A stretch of 64,000 nucleotides of DNA. It comes from Acerihabitans sp035013185 (GTDB lineage: Bacteria; Pseudomonadota; Gammaproteobacteria; Enterobacterales; Enterobacteriaceae). Each line of letters begins with the position of its first letter. Within the stretch, counting starts at the first letter, position 1. Below the pieces are notes generated by a model that was given only the letters and a program-made list of their open reading frames with translations, was not told where the DNA came from and searched no databases. The stretch covers positions 107,805-171,804 of the forward strand of contig NZ_JAYGJO010000008.1 of the NCBI RefSeq assembly GCF_035013185.1, written 5' to 3'. Shown piece by piece: positions 23,892-33,506 of the stretch. Made by a program: the position numbers and the translations under genes.

Positions 23892-26800
23892 CTACTGATG
23901 AGGCGTGTTATCTACTGGATGTTGATGTTCTAACTGTTCCTCGGTCTTGTTGCTAAAGCGGCGGCGTACCACCACAAAGAACACCGGAACAAAGAATATG
24001 GCCAGCAGGGTAGCGGTAACCATACCGCCGACCACCCCGGTACCTACGGCGTTTTGCGAACCCGAACCTGCGCCGGTACTGATGGCCAGCGGCAGTACCC
24101 CAAGGATAAATGCCAAGGATGTCATCAAAATTGGACGTAAGCGCATGCGAACCGCTTCTAGGGTCGCTTCCACCAAGCCCTTGCCTTCCTTGTCCATCAA
24201 ATCCTTAGCGAATTCAACGATCAGGATGGCGTTTTTGGCCGACAACCCAATAGTAGTCAACAGCCCTACCTGGAAGTACACATCGTTGTTCATTCCACGT
24301 AAGGTCGCGGCCAATAGTGCACCAACCACGCCCAATGGCACTACCAGCATAACCGCGAACGGTATTGACCAGCTTTCGTACAACGCTGACAGACACAGGA
24401 ACACCACGATCAGTGAAATGGCATACAACGCAGGTGCCTGGTTGCCAGACAACCGTTCCTGGTACGACATCCCGGTCCAATCATAACCGATGCCGGCAGG
24501 CAGTTTGGCGACCAGTTGTTGCATCAAATCCATCGCTTCACCGGTACTTTTACCCGGTGCTGCTTCCCCTTGGATTTCCATGGAAGGCAAGCCGTTATAG
24601 CGTTCCAGACGTGGTGAGCCGTATTGCCAATGTCCGGTCGCGATGGCGGATAATGGCACCATCTGCCCATTGGTTCCCCGTACATACCAGTTGAGAATAT
24701 CCTGTGGTAGCATGCGGAATTGGGCATCTCCCTGCACATAGACTTTTTTGGTGCGTCCGCGGTCGGTAAAGTCGTTGACATAATCTCCCCCCAGTGCTGC
24801 ACCGAGAGTCGTGTTTATATCACTTAGCGAAACACCTAAGGCTTCGGCTTTTTCATGATCAACCGTGAGCTTAAACTGAGGTGTATCTTCCAAGCCATTT
24901 GGCCGTACGCCTACGAGCATATCGGGATGTTGCGCAACCATGCCAAATAATTGATTACGCGCTTCAGTGAGCTTTTCATGTCCCAGGTTATCTTCATCAA
25001 TCAGTTCAAAGTCGAACCCGGTGGCGTTGCCTAGCTCGACGATAGCCGGCAGGTTAAACGCCATGGCGATACCATCTTTTATCTTGGAGAAAGCCCGGTT
25101 TGCTCGGCTGATGATTGCCGGGACCTTGTTTTCGGTTCCGCTACGTTCATCCCAGTTTTTTAGACTGACAAACCCTAGCCCGACGTTCTGCCCGCGTCCG
25201 GAAAAGCCAAAGCCGTTGACGGTAAACACCGAATTAACGTTGTCTTTTTCGTTTTTCAGATAGTAGTCACTCACCTGGTCCAAGATTTTTTGCGTCCGTT
25301 CCTGTGTGGCCCCGGCCGGTAATTGCACCATATTCAGGAACACGCCCTGATCCTCTGCGGGCAAAAAGGAGGTGGGCAAACGAACAAACATCAGCGCCAT
25401 GCCTACCACCACCAACAGATAGATAATCAGGTACCGTCCAGTACTGTTCAGGATATGGCCAATACTGTTGGTATAATGATTGGTGCTTTGATCAAACTTT
25501 TTATTGAACCAGCCAAAGAAACCTTTAGTGGTACCATGCTGGCCCTTTTTAACGGGTTTAAGCATGGTGGCACACAGTGCCGGCGTCAAAATCATCGCGA
25601 CTAGCACCGAGAGCACCATCGCTGAGACGATGGTTATCGAGAACTGGCGATAGATGGCCCCGGTAGAACCGCCGAAAAACGCCATGGGTACAAATACCGC
25701 CGAGAGCACCAGCGCAATACCCACCAGCGCCCCTTGGATTTGCCCCATCGATTTGCGTGTGGCCTCCTTAGGACTCAGTCCTTCCTCGGCCATAACCCGC
25801 TCGACGTTTTCCACCACCACAATGGCGTCATCCACCAATAAACCGATGGCGAGCACCATCGCGAACAACGTCAGGGTATTGATGGTAAAACCAAACATGT
25901 TCAGGATGGCAAAGGTACCCAGCAACACCACCGGCACCGCAATGGTTGGGATAAGCGTGGCGCGGAAGTTCTGCAAAAACAGGTACATGATCAGGAATAC
26001 CAGAATGATTGCCTCGGAGAGGGTCTTCACGACTTCCTGAATGGAAATTTTAACAAACGGCGTGGTATCGTAGGGGTAAACCACCTTTAATCCGGCAGGG
26101 AAATTTTTCTGCAAACGGGCTAAATCCGATTTCACCGCCGTTGCGGTGTCAAGGGCATTAGCACCGGTAGCCAGTTTGATCCCTAAACCAGCAGCAGGCT
26201 GACCGTTAAAACGGGCGATGGTGTCATAACTTTCGCCGGCAAGTTCAACCCTGGCCACGTCCTTTAGGCGCACCTGGGAACCATCGGTATTGACTTTAAG
26301 CAGGATATTGCCGAATTCAGCCGCGTTTGATAATCGACTTTGCACAATGATCGACGCATTTAACTGTTGCCCCTTAACAGCTGGGGAACCCCCTAGCTGA
26401 CCGGCGGCAACCTGGTTATTTTGCACTGTCAATGCATTGATAACATCCACCGGCGTAAGCTGGAATTTATTGAGCTTATAAGGATCCATCCATATCCGCA
26501 TGGCGTATTGGGAACCAAACAGCTGAACTTCGCCGACACCTTCGCTGCGGCTGACCGGATCCTTAACTTTGGACGCGACATAGTCGGCGATATCTTGCTG
26601 GGTCATGTTTTTATCATCGCTGATAAACCCGGCGACCATCAGGAAGCTGGAACTGGATTTCTGTACCTGCACCCCTTGATTTTGCACGGCTTGCGGCAAT
26701 AATGGCATGGCTAACTGCAGTTTGTTTTGTACCTGTACCTGGGCAATGTCTGCATCGGTGCCGGAATCAAACGTCAGAGTGATGGTCGCGGTACCCGATG

Positions 26801-27050
26801 AGTCGCTGCTCGAAGACATATAAAGCAGGTGGTCGATACCGTTCATGTTTTGTTCGACTATCTGCGTCACACTGTCTTGCAGAGTTGATGCGTCGGCACC
26901 GGGATAACTCGCGGTGATTCGAATCGTCGGCGGTGCGATAGCCGGATACTGCTCGATAGGCAGCTTCAGAATTGACAGCAAACCGGCGAGCATAATAATG
27001 ATGGCAATCACCCATGCGAAAATGGGGCGATCGATAAAAAACTTGGCCAT
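23892..27050 (-). CDS. acrB: Multidrug efflux RND transporter AcrB
   Basis: AcrB is the trimeric proton-driven pump of the AcrAB-TolC system and exports antibiotics, bile salts and dyes. The product is 1052 residues (E. coli 1049). The proton-relay aspartates (Asp407 and Asp408 in GLLVDDAIVVVENVERV) are present, and the two large periplasmic loops and the TM10 lysine region (TTIGLSAKNAILIVEFAK) are intact. acrA lies 19 bases upstream in the operon. Confidence 0.98.
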   Translation of the reverse strand: MAKFFIDRPIFAWVIAIIIMLAGLLSILKLPIEQYPAIAPPTIRITASYPGADASTLQDSVTQIVEQNMNGIDHLLYMSSSSDSSGTATITLTFDSGTDADIAQVQVQNKLQLAMPLLPQAVQNQGVQVQKSSSSFLMVAGFISDDKNMTQQDIADYVASKVKDPVSRSEGVGEVQLFGSQYAMRIWMDPYKLNKFQLTPVDVINALTVQNNQVAAGQLGGSPAVKGQQLNASIIVQSRLSNAAEFGNILLKVNTDGSQVRLKDVARVELAGESYDTIARFNGQPAAGLGIKLATGANALDTATAVKSDLARLQKNFPAGLKVVYPYDTTPFVKISIQEVVKTLSEAIILVFLIMYLFLQNFRATLIPTIAVPVVLLGTFAILNMFGFTINTLTLFAMVLAIGLLVDDAIVVVENVERVMAEEGLSPKEATRKSMGQIQGALVGIALVLSAVFVPMAFFGGSTGAIYRQFSITIVSAMVLSVLVAMILTPALCATMLKPVKKGQHGTTKGFFGWFNKKFDQSTNHYTNSIGHILNSTGRYLIIYLLVVVGMALMFVRLPTSFLPAEDQGVFLNMVQLPAGATQERTQKILDQVSDYYLKNEKDNVNSVFTVNGFGFSGRGQNVGLGFVSLKNWDERSGTENKVPAIISRANRAFSKIKDGIAMAFNLPAIVELGNATGFDFELIDEDNLGHEKLTEARNQLFGMVAQHPDMLVGVRPNGLEDTPQFKLTVDHEKAEALGVSLSDINTTLGAALGGDYVNDFTDRGRTKKVYVQGDAQFRMLPQDILNWYVRGTNGQMVPLSAIATGHWQYGSPRLERYNGLPSMEIQGEAAPGKSTGEAMDLMQQLVAKLPAGIGYDWTGMSYQERLSGNQAPALYAISLIVVFLCLSALYESWSIPFAVMLVVPLGVVGALLAATLRGMNNDVYFQVGLLTTIGLSAKNAILIVEFAKDLMDKEGKGLVEATLEAVRMRLRPILMTSLAFILGVLPLAISTGAGSGSQNAVGTGVVGGMVTATLLAIFFVPVFFVVVRRRFSNKTEEQLEHQHPVDNTPHQ

Positions 27051-27069
27051 ATCGTTTACCCGTTCCTAT

Positions 27070-28266
27070 TTAAGACTTTTTGGGGTTTTCAGGCTGCGGT
27101 TGTTCCGGTTGTGTTTCTTGCTCGGTCATCTCTTTTACTGTGACCTGCATACCGGGTTTGACTTTCTGCAAACCGCTGACAATCACACGATCGCCTACTT
27201 GTAAACCAGACGAGACCAGCCACTTGTCGCCAATGGCCTGTTTAGTGGTCAGCTGGCGCATCTCAACCTTATTGTCCGGACCTACCACCATGGCGCTGGC
27301 TTCTCCGCGTGGGTTACGGGTAATCCCCTGCTGTGGTACCAGGATCGCGTCATCGTTTACCCCTTCTTCCAGCCGTGTGCGCACAAACATTCCCGGCAGC
27401 AGGTCGTGCTGTGGATTAGGGAATATGGCGCGCATCGTAATGGAACCGGTAGTTTCATCCACCGTCACATCGGAGAACTCCAGCGTGCCGGGCTGTGGAT
27501 ATTCACTGCCGTCTTCCATCAGCAGATGTACTGTGGCTTTGCCATTTTGTTGTTTCATGGTGCCACTTGCCAATTCTTGCTTCAGCCGTAAAAAGTCATT
27601 ACTGGATTGTGTCACGTCGACATACATCGGATCCAACTGCTGGACAGTGGCCATCGCAGTGGTTTGTCCATTAGTGACCAACGCACCCTCTGTATAGGCG
27701 GATTTACCAATACGCCCACTGATTGGCGAGGTTACCCGGGTATAAGCAAGATTGATTCGAGCACTTTCCAGGGTAGCCTTGGCGGCGACTACCGACGCAT
27801 CGTCCTGCTGCAGGGTTGCTACTGCGCTATCGTAGTCTTGCTTGCTGACGAAGTTACTTGGCAGCAGTTTTTTATAACGATTTACCGTGAGTCGGGCGTT
27901 ATTGGCACTGGCTTGCGCCTGGGCCAGGGTGCCATTAGCGTTGTCATAGGTGGCTTTGTATGTTGCAGGATCAATTTGATACAGCGACACGCCGGCCTGG
28001 ATGTTGCTACCTTCAATGAAATTGCGCTTTAGAATAATGCCGTTTACCTGAGGGCGGACTTCGGCAATGCGAAAAGCGGCGGTGCGGCCGGGTAAATCTG
28101 TTGTGACATTCAATGTTTGTTTTTTTACCGTCACTACACTAACTTCCGGGGCCTGTTGCTGATGTCCTGCTTGTTTAGCATCTTTGTTGTCGCATCCAAC
28201 AAGAATAAAGCTGCCTGAAAGCATCAGAACGGCTGCCAGAGGCAAAATCCCTCTGTTTTTGTTCAT
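27070..28266 (-). CDS. acrA: Periplasmic adaptor lipoprotein AcrA
   Basis: AcrA links AcrB to TolC. The product is 398 residues with a lipobox ILVGC (Cys25). A barrel-sandwich (lipoyl) domain is split by a coiled-coil hairpin at about residues 100-175, followed by beta-barrel and membrane-proximal domains. The C-terminal tail is rich in Glu, Pro and Gln. It is the first gene of acrAB, divergent from acrR. Confidence 0.97.
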   Translation of the reverse strand: MNKNRGILPLAAVLMLSGSFILVGCDNKDAKQAGHQQQAPEVSVVTVKKQTLNVTTDLPGRTAAFRIAEVRPQVNGIILKRNFIEGSNIQAGVSLYQIDPATYKATYDNANGTLAQAQASANNARLTVNRYKKLLPSNFVSKQDYDSAVATLQQDDASVVAAKATLESARINLAYTRVTSPISGRIGKSAYTEGALVTNGQTTAMATVQQLDPMYVDVTQSSNDFLRLKQELASGTMKQQNGKATVHLLMEDGSEYPQPGTLEFSDVTVDETTGSITMRAIFPNPQHDLLPGMFVRTRLEEGVNDDAILVPQQGITRNPRGEASAMVVGPDNKVEMRQLTTKQAIGDKWLVSSGLQVGDRVIVSGLQKVKPGMQVTVKEMTEQETQPEQPQPENPKKS

Positions 28267-28359
28267 AGATAAACCTCAAGAGTCCGATTTGAAAAAACTG
28301 ATCAATTGATCACAAGCCTGCAAACCCATTGCTGCGTAACAATTAGCCTTATGCTATGG

Positions 28360-28383
28360 TACATACATTCGTGAATGTATGTA
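28360..28383. promoter_or_regulatory. AcrR operator
   Basis: A 24-bp palindrome with half-site TACATACATT and central CGTG lies between acrA and acrR. It differs from the E. coli AcrR operator only in the centre. AcrR binding here represses both acrAB and acrR. Confidence 0.92.
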
Positions 28384-28411
28384 AATCTAAAGACCCCCCA
28401 AAAAGAGCGCT

Positions 28412-28430
28412 ATGGCACGAAAAACCAAAC
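28412..28430 (-). promoter_or_regulatory. Marbox for MarA/SoxS/Rob control of acrAB
   Basis: The first 19 bases of acrR, ATGGCAC followed by GAAAAACCAAAC, fit the marbox consensus AYnGCACnnWnnRYYAAAY at every defined position. In E. coli the acrAB marbox lies in the same place. The site thus overlaps the acrR start codon. Confidence 0.7.
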
Positions 28431-29068
28431 AGCAGGCCCAGGAAACCCGTCAACACATCCTGGATGCGGCAATTCAGGAGTTTTCCATGCGTGGTGTTTC
28501 CGCCACGTCGCTCACTGACATTGCCATGGTTGCGGGGGTGACTCGTGGTGCTATTTATTGGCATTTCAAGAATAAAGTCGAGTTATTTAACGAGATTTGG
28601 TTTGTCGCAGAGTCGAAAGTCCATGCGCACGAGCTAGAGTATCAGGCAAAATTCCCTGATGATCCACTATATGTATTAACTGAGACGCTGATTTACATTT
28701 TAGACGCCACGGTTTCCAATACTGAGTGGCGAGCCTTAATGGAAATTGTTTTTCATAAATGTGAGTTTGTGGGGGAAATGGCCTTATTCCAGGATGCGCG
28801 TATGGGATTATATACCGAATGCTACGAACGCATAGAGGGAACACTGGCCCACTGTATTGAGCAAGGGCAACTGCCTGTAGATCTGGACTGCCGTCGTGCC
28901 GCTATCCTGCTGCGCGCTTATATGACCGGATTAATGGAGAATTGGCTGTTTATCCCTAGCTCCTTCGATTTACAACGTGGCTCACGTATCCTGATCGCCG
29001 CATTTGTCGATATGCTGCGTTTAAGCCCCAACCTGCGCCACGAGGCGGTCGTACGGTCCAAAAAGTAA
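28412..29068 (+). CDS. acrR: TetR-family repressor of acrAB
   Basis: The product is 218 residues. The TetR helix-turn-helix (ATSLTDIAMVAGVTRGAIYW) is at about residues 30-50, and a diverged C-terminal drug-binding domain follows. It is divergent from acrAB and controls it from the shared operator. In E. coli mscK follows; here the convergent rsmS comes after only 12 bases. Confidence 0.96.
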   Translation: MARKTKQQAQETRQHILDAAIQEFSMRGVSATSLTDIAMVAGVTRGAIYWHFKNKVELFNEIWFVAESKVHAHELEYQAKFPDDPLYVLTETLIYILDATVSNTEWRALMEIVFHKCEFVGEMALFQDARMGLYTECYERIEGTLAHCIEQGQLPVDLDCRRAAILLRAYMTGLMENWLFIPSSFDLQRGSRILIAAFVDMLRLSPNLRHEAVVRSKK

Positions 29069-29080
29069 AAAAACGTGGGT

Positions 29081-29233
29081 TTACTCAGTTTGTTTGCCGA
29101 TTTTGTTCAGATAATCATTTTTGACGATATCCAATGCCGCCAGCACCAGCTCTGGCGCGATGCCATTGTTTTCCAGCAGCATAATCAATTCCACCGCCAG
29201 TTTAATTTCAGGGGATTCATCTTCCAGCGTCAC
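29081..29233 (-). CDS. rsmS: RsmS (YbaM) small protein, DUF2496
   Basis: A 50-residue frame reads VTLEDESPEIKLAVELIMLL then ENNGIAPELVLAALDIVKND and YLNKIGKQTE, and matches YbaM/RsmS along its length. The start is GTG at 29233 with GAGGAG 5 bases upstream. In Pectobacterium RsmS affects secondary metabolism and virulence; its molecular role is unknown. It lies just downstream of priC on the same strand, as in E. coli. Confidence 0.88.
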   Translation of the reverse strand: MTLEDESPEIKLAVELIMLLENNGIAPELVLAALDIVKNDYLNKIGKQTE

Positions 29234-29360
29234 CGGTTTCTCCTCGTGCGCGCGTCACAGGTGCGTTGTCTGCGACCCGAAATCTATTGGGCATAGGGTA
29301 GCTGAAATCGGCATTAACGCAGGCAGTATTTTTCGAAAAACTCATGGACATAAACCGGTC

Positions 29361-29903
29361 TCACTTTGTACCAGGGCCATTTTCACGCCGCTCAATAAGG
29401 CGCTCAATTCGTATCACAGCCTGTCGGCAACGAGATAATCTCCCCTCCAACGCGGCGATTTCCTGCTGTAACTGCTGCTGGCGCGTACTGTCGTCAGTAC
29501 TTTGCCGCAGGCTATCACGATCGCGGATCATGGTAAGTAATCGCCTTTCGTAATCCTGATGCTCGCTAAGTTTGGCATAATGGTCTATTTCGACCACGGT
29601 CGCCGGTTGTTGACGTCGCAGATCCTGAGTGGCCAATTCGCGCGCCAGGGCGGTCATTTGATCGATCAGCCGCTGCGCCAGCCAAGCGACACGGTCTGCA
29701 TGGCCGCTATCAGCGGTAACTGACAGCCGCTGGAGTGTTTCCCGGCTTTCGGCCAGATAATCCTCCAATCGATGACCTCGGGTCTGAAATAATTGGTAAT
29801 CGAAACGTGACTGCTCAACGTTGACGTGTTTGCCAGCAGTGATACGGGCCGCCAAGCCATCGAGCTTATCGTTTAATGTGGTCAGAAGCTTGGATGAGTA
29901 CAC
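29361..29903 (-). CDS. priC: Primosomal replication protein N''
   Basis: PriC helps reload DnaB at stalled forks with gaps. The product is about 180 residues from a GTG at 29903 (E. coli 175); a frame from a TTG at 29951 would add 16 hydrophobic residues that the family lacks. Conserved patches are SRFDYQLFQTRG, VAWLAQRLIDQM and HQDYERRLLTMIRDRD. The protein is all-helical and basic. No strong ribosome-binding site precedes the GTG, so the start is uncertain by a few codons. Confidence 0.88.
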   Translation of the reverse strand: MYSSKLLTTLNDKLDGLAARITAGKHVNVEQSRFDYQLFQTRGHRLEDYLAESRETLQRLSVTADSGHADRVAWLAQRLIDQMTALARELATQDLRRQQPATVVEIDHYAKLSEHQDYERRLLTMIRDRDSLRQSTDDSTRQQQLQQEIAALEGRLSRCRQAVIRIERLIERRENGPGTK

Positions 29904-30310
29904 TTTTTTTTCCCCATAGAAGATCAATACCCAAAAGATGTTTTCGCCCAATGGCCGATGGACGAAACGCGATAAGCCTGCCCATCATGACATTTTTTTG
30001 GGCACCTCGCTGCTGGCAGGGGAAACCCGGGTGCAGTAATATACCTTAATTAGGTTGTCTTATAAGATTCACCACACCAGCCAAGCAGTCCATCGCGGCA
30101 AACCCAAGTGGTATCGGTGGTTGACATTACGCAACAAAACAGTAAAAGAGCAGGCCCCGGTGGTTGCATTTTTCCGTCAGTTTGCATAAATTTGAGCGCT
30201 TTCATCATCGGCGGGTTCTGCCTGTTCGTCACAGTGGTTGTCACACCGTTCTCGTTCAGATTAAAGCGTCCGCGCGGACTATGATTTTTAAAGTTTCAGG
30301 CACATACATT
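29904..30310. other. priC-apt divergent intergenic region
   Basis: These 407 bases separate priC from apt. A good TTGACA (30121-30126) has no strong -10 partner. In E. coli ybaN occupies this gap; no trace of it is visible here. A 64-codon minus-strand frame at 30050-30244 has no family features. An in-frame upstream extension of apt from 30164 is rejected on family length. Confidence 0.5.
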
Positions 30311-30862
30311 ATGACCGCAATGGCCCAACAGCTCGAACTTATCAAAAACAGTATCAAGACCATTCCCGATTATCCAAAACCGGGTATTTTCTTTCGGGAT
30401 ATCACCAGCTTGTTGGAAAACCCGCAGGCGTTTACCGCGACTATTGACCTGCTGGTCGACCATTATCGTCACCGCAATCTGACCAAGGTGGTCGGTACGG
30501 AAGCGCGTGGTTTCCTGTTCGGTGCGCCTGTGGCCTTGGCTCTTGGGCTGGGTTTTATCCCGGTGCGTAAACCCGGCAAACTGCCCCGCGCGGTATTGAC
30601 CGAAAGTTATGAGCTTGAGTATGGCGTCGATCGGCTGGAAATTCACCAGGATGCAATTAGCGCCGGTGATAGGGTGTTGGTGATTGATGACCTGCTGGCA
30701 ACCGGCGGCACCATCGAAGCGACGGTAAAACTGATTCGCCGCCTTGGCGGTGAGGTAAAAGACGCGGCGTTTGTGATTAATCTTGCTGAACTCGGCGGTG
30801 AAGCGCGGCTTGACGGCCTGGGGGTCGATAGTTACAGTCTGGTCGGATTCTCTGGCCACTGA
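30311..30862 (+). CDS. apt: Adenine phosphoribosyltransferase
   Basis: Apt makes AMP from adenine and PRPP in purine salvage. The product from MTAMAQQLELIKNS is 183 residues, as in E. coli. The PRPP-binding motif VLVIDDLLATGGT and the flexible loop RKPGKLPR are present. dnaX follows 72 bases downstream, as in other enterics. Confidence 0.97.
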   Translation: MTAMAQQLELIKNSIKTIPDYPKPGIFFRDITSLLENPQAFTATIDLLVDHYRHRNLTKVVGTEARGFLFGAPVALALGLGFIPVRKPGKLPRAVLTESYELEYGVDRLEIHQDAISAGDRVLVIDDLLATGGTIEATVKLIRRLGGEVKDAAFVINLAELGGEARLDGLGVDSYSLVGFSGH

Positions 30863-30934
30863 GCATATCCACCTCGCGCTGCGGGGCGGGGCTGTGTTAG
30901 CATGAGCCCCTGTCCACCGACTTTTTCGCGACCC

Positions 30935-33115
30935 ATGAGCTATCAGGTTCTTGCCCGTAAATGGCGTCCGCAGACGTTTTCAGATGTAGTAGGTCAGGAA
31001 CATGTTCTGACGGCGCTGACGAATGGCCTTTCGCTGGGCAGGATTCATCACGCCTTTTTATTCTCTGGTACCCGGGGTGTGGGTAAAACCACTATCGCCC
31101 GTTTGCTGGCGAAAGGTCTTAACTGCGAAACCGGTATCACCGCTACCCCCTGTGGTCACTGCGCCAATTGCCTTGAGATCGAGCAGGGGCGGTTTGTTGA
31201 TTTAATTGAAATCGATGCCGCGTCCCGCACCAAGGTGGAAGATACCCGTGATCTATTGGACAATGTTCAATACGCACCGGCGCGGGGCCGCTTCAAAGTC
31301 TATTTGATCGACGAAGTCCATATGCTGTCGCGGCACAGCTTCAATGCGCTGCTGAAAACGCTGGAAGAGCCGCCGTCGCACGTTAAATTCCTGCTGGCCA
31401 CTACCGATCCGCAAAAACTGCCGGTAACCATCTTATCCCGTTGTCTGCAATTTCATCTCAAAGCACTTGATGTCAGCCAGATTCGCGGCCAGCTTGAGCA
31501 TATCCTCCAGGCCGAGCAGATTGCGTGCGAACCGCGCGCGCTGCAGTTGATAGCGCGCGCCGCCGACGGAAGTCTGCGCGATGCGTTAAGTCTGACTGAC
31601 CAGGCCATCGCCATGGGCATGGGCCAGGTGACCACCGAAACGGTGGGCGATATGCTGGGTACGCTAAATACCGAACAGCCGCTGGCGATGATTGAAGCGC
31701 TGGTCAATGCAGATGGTAATGCCGTGATGGCGCAGTTAGCGCAATGCGCATCCCGGGGCGTTGACTGGGAAACGCTGCTGGTGGAGATGCTGACGTTGTT
31801 GCATCGTATTGCCATGGGGCAGCTGTTGCCTGATGCGTTGGAAAATGAAGAGGATGCTGCCGTTGCTCCTCGCCTGCGTGAACTGTCACGGCGAATACCA
31901 CCGAGCGACTTGCAATTATATTACCAAACTTTGTTGGTGGGACGAAAAGAGCTGCCTTTTGCCCCCGATCATCGCATGGGCGTCGAGATGACGCTGTTGC
32001 GGGCCTTGGCATTTCATCCCCGCCGGGTTGAACTCGCGTCTTGCGCTGACACCGTGGAAAAAAAAACGGCTGATGTTGCCATCGTGGAGCAGGGGCGTAA
32101 AGCGCTTCCCTCGCAGAGCAAGCCACCCTCAAGCCCGGTGACGCCCAGGGTTAAATCCGCTGGATCGCCGCGGCCGGCGGACGATATGCCTGTTGTCGGT
32201 AATGATCATCATGCCGGTTCGGTTGATAGCCGACCGGCGAAAGCGGCCGATATTGCTTATCACGGGCAGGATAACCTTGCAGGATCGTCCGATGATCGGC
32301 CACCGGACTGGGGTTCTGCGCCCACGACACCTCAAGAGGCTGCTCGCGGTGAGACGCATACCGGCAATCAGGAAGGGTCGATTCTGCCTGATAGCACCGC
32401 CCAATTGCTACTGGCGCGCACCGCCTTGCTGCGGCGGCAGGAGAGCCAAAAACCAAAAAAAGGTGATCCGGCTGTCACGCCGGAGCGCCAAAGAATGCCA
32501 AACAGCGCACTGGAACGTTTGGCGTCGGTTAGCGAACAGGCCCAGCAGCGTCAATCCGCCGGCGTTGGCGCACCGACAACCGCTAAGGCGGTTAAGCCGG
32601 AAGCTTATCGCTGGAAAACCAGCGTTCAGCCATCAACCAGCAGTGAGCCGGTCGCCACGCCAAAGGCGCTGCGCACGGCATTGGAACATGAAAAAACGCC
32701 TGAGTTGGCTGAACGTCTGGCGCAAGAGTCCATCGTGCGCGATCCCTGGGCGGCGCTGGTGGATCGATTGAAAATTCCCAAACTGGTGCAGCAATTGGCG
32801 CTGAACGCTTTTAGAGAAGATCTGACACCGGGCAAAATTTGCCTGCACTTGCGTTCAGCTCAGCAGCATCTTAATTCACCCACGTCACAGGCGACCTTGT
32901 CTGACGCGCTCGCGGCCGAGCTTGGCGCGCCGGTTGAATTAACCGTGGCAACCGATGATAATCCAGTGATACGCACGCCGCTGGAATGGCGGCAGGCTAT
33001 TTATGAAGAAAAATTGTTACAGGCGCGTCAGGCGATTATCGCGGATAATAATATCCAGACGCTCCGACGTTTTTTTGACGCCGAATTGGATGAAGATAGC
33101 ATCCGTCCTGTTTGA
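30935..33115 (+). CDS. dnaX: DNA polymerase III subunits tau and gamma
   Basis: DnaX is the clamp-loader motor. Full-length tau is 726 residues from MSYQVLARKWRPQTF (E. coli 643). Walker A GTRGVGKTT is at residues 45-53, the zinc cysteines are Cys64, Cys73, Cys76 and Cys79, and IDEVHM is Walker B. A Ser/Pro/Asp-rich linker from about residue 385 to 500 is some 80 residues longer than in E. coli. The C-terminal domains that bind DnaB and alpha (RRFFDAELDEDSIRP) are conserved. Gamma is made by -1 frameshifting at 32455. No clear ribosome-binding site precedes 30935, so the start rests on similarity; an ATG at 30902 is in frame. Confidence 0.96.
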   Translation: MSYQVLARKWRPQTFSDVVGQEHVLTALTNGLSLGRIHHAFLFSGTRGVGKTTIARLLAKGLNCETGITATPCGHCANCLEIEQGRFVDLIEIDAASRTKVEDTRDLLDNVQYAPARGRFKVYLIDEVHMLSRHSFNALLKTLEEPPSHVKFLLATTDPQKLPVTILSRCLQFHLKALDVSQIRGQLEHILQAEQIACEPRALQLIARAADGSLRDALSLTDQAIAMGMGQVTTETVGDMLGTLNTEQPLAMIEALVNADGNAVMAQLAQCASRGVDWETLLVEMLTLLHRIAMGQLLPDALENEEDAAVAPRLRELSRRIPPSDLQLYYQTLLVGRKELPFAPDHRMGVEMTLLRALAFHPRRVELASCADTVEKKTADVAIVEQGRKALPSQSKPPSSPVTPRVKSAGSPRPADDMPVVGNDHHAGSVDSRPAKAADIAYHGQDNLAGSSDDRPPDWGSAPTTPQEAARGETHTGNQEGSILPDSTAQLLLARTALLRRQESQKPKKGDPAVTPERQRMPNSALERLASVSEQAQQRQSAGVGAPTTAKAVKPEAYRWKTSVQPSTSSEPVATPKALRTALEHEKTPELAERLAQESIVRDPWAALVDRLKIPKLVQQLALNAFREDLTPGKICLHLRSAQQHLNSPTSQATLSDALAAELGAPVELTVATDDNPVIRTPLEWRQAIYEEKLLQARQAIIADNNIQTLRRFFDAELDEDSIRPV
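32439..32484 (+). promoter_or_regulatory. Programmed -1 frameshift signal of dnaX
   Basis: The slippery heptamer A-AAA-AAA lies at 32455-32461 in the correct phase. AGGAG (32439-32443), an internal Shine-Dalgarno, lies 11 bases upstream. A stem TCCGGC/GCCGGA with loop TGTCAC (32467-32484) follows 5 bases downstream. After the slip the ribosome reads AGG then TGA (32464), giving gamma of about 510 residues. All three parts of the E. coli signal are present. Confidence 0.88.
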
Positions 33116-33176
33116 CTGTTTGCCAATGGCGTTTGATTGCCGGCATGCGGTTCGACGCTAATAGAGAGAGAAGACT

Positions 33177-33506
33177 ATGTTTGGTAAAGGCGGTATGGGC
33201 AACCTGATGAAACAGGCCCAGCAGATGCAGGAAAAAATGCAGCAGATGCAAGAAGAAATTGCTCAGTTGGAAGTAACCGGCGAATCCGGTGCCGGTTTGG
33301 TTAAGGTTACGATTAACGGTGCGCATAATTGCCGCCGGGTGGAAGTCGATCCCAGCTTGCTTGAGGATGATAAGGATATGCTGGAAGACCTGATTGCTGC
33401 GGCGTTTAACGATGCAGCACGCCGTATTGCAGAAACCCAGAAGGAAAAAATGGCCTCTGTTTCCAGCGGCATGCAGCTTCCTCCTGGTTTTAAAATGCCG
33501 TTCTGA
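33177..33506 (+). CDS. ybaB: YbaB/EbfC nucleoid-associated protein
   Basis: The product is 109 residues. A coiled N-terminal helix rich in Gln and Met (KQAQQMQEKMQQMQEEIAQL) is followed by the YbaB beta core and a Gly-Phe-Lys-Met-Pro-Phe end. The dimer binds DNA in tweezer fashion. It is in the conserved dnaX-ybaB-recR cluster, and its stop codon overlaps the recR start (TGATG). Confidence 0.96.
   Translation: MFGKGGMGNLMKQAQQMQEKMQQMQEEIAQLEVTGESGAGLVKVTINGAHNCRRVEVDPSLLEDDKDMLEDLIAAAFNDAARRIAETQKEKMASVSSGMQLPPGFKMPF

Noticed and set aside
30050..30244. 64-codon minus-strand frame in the priC-apt gap
   Set aside because: It has no family features or start context and overlaps the probable apt promoter region.
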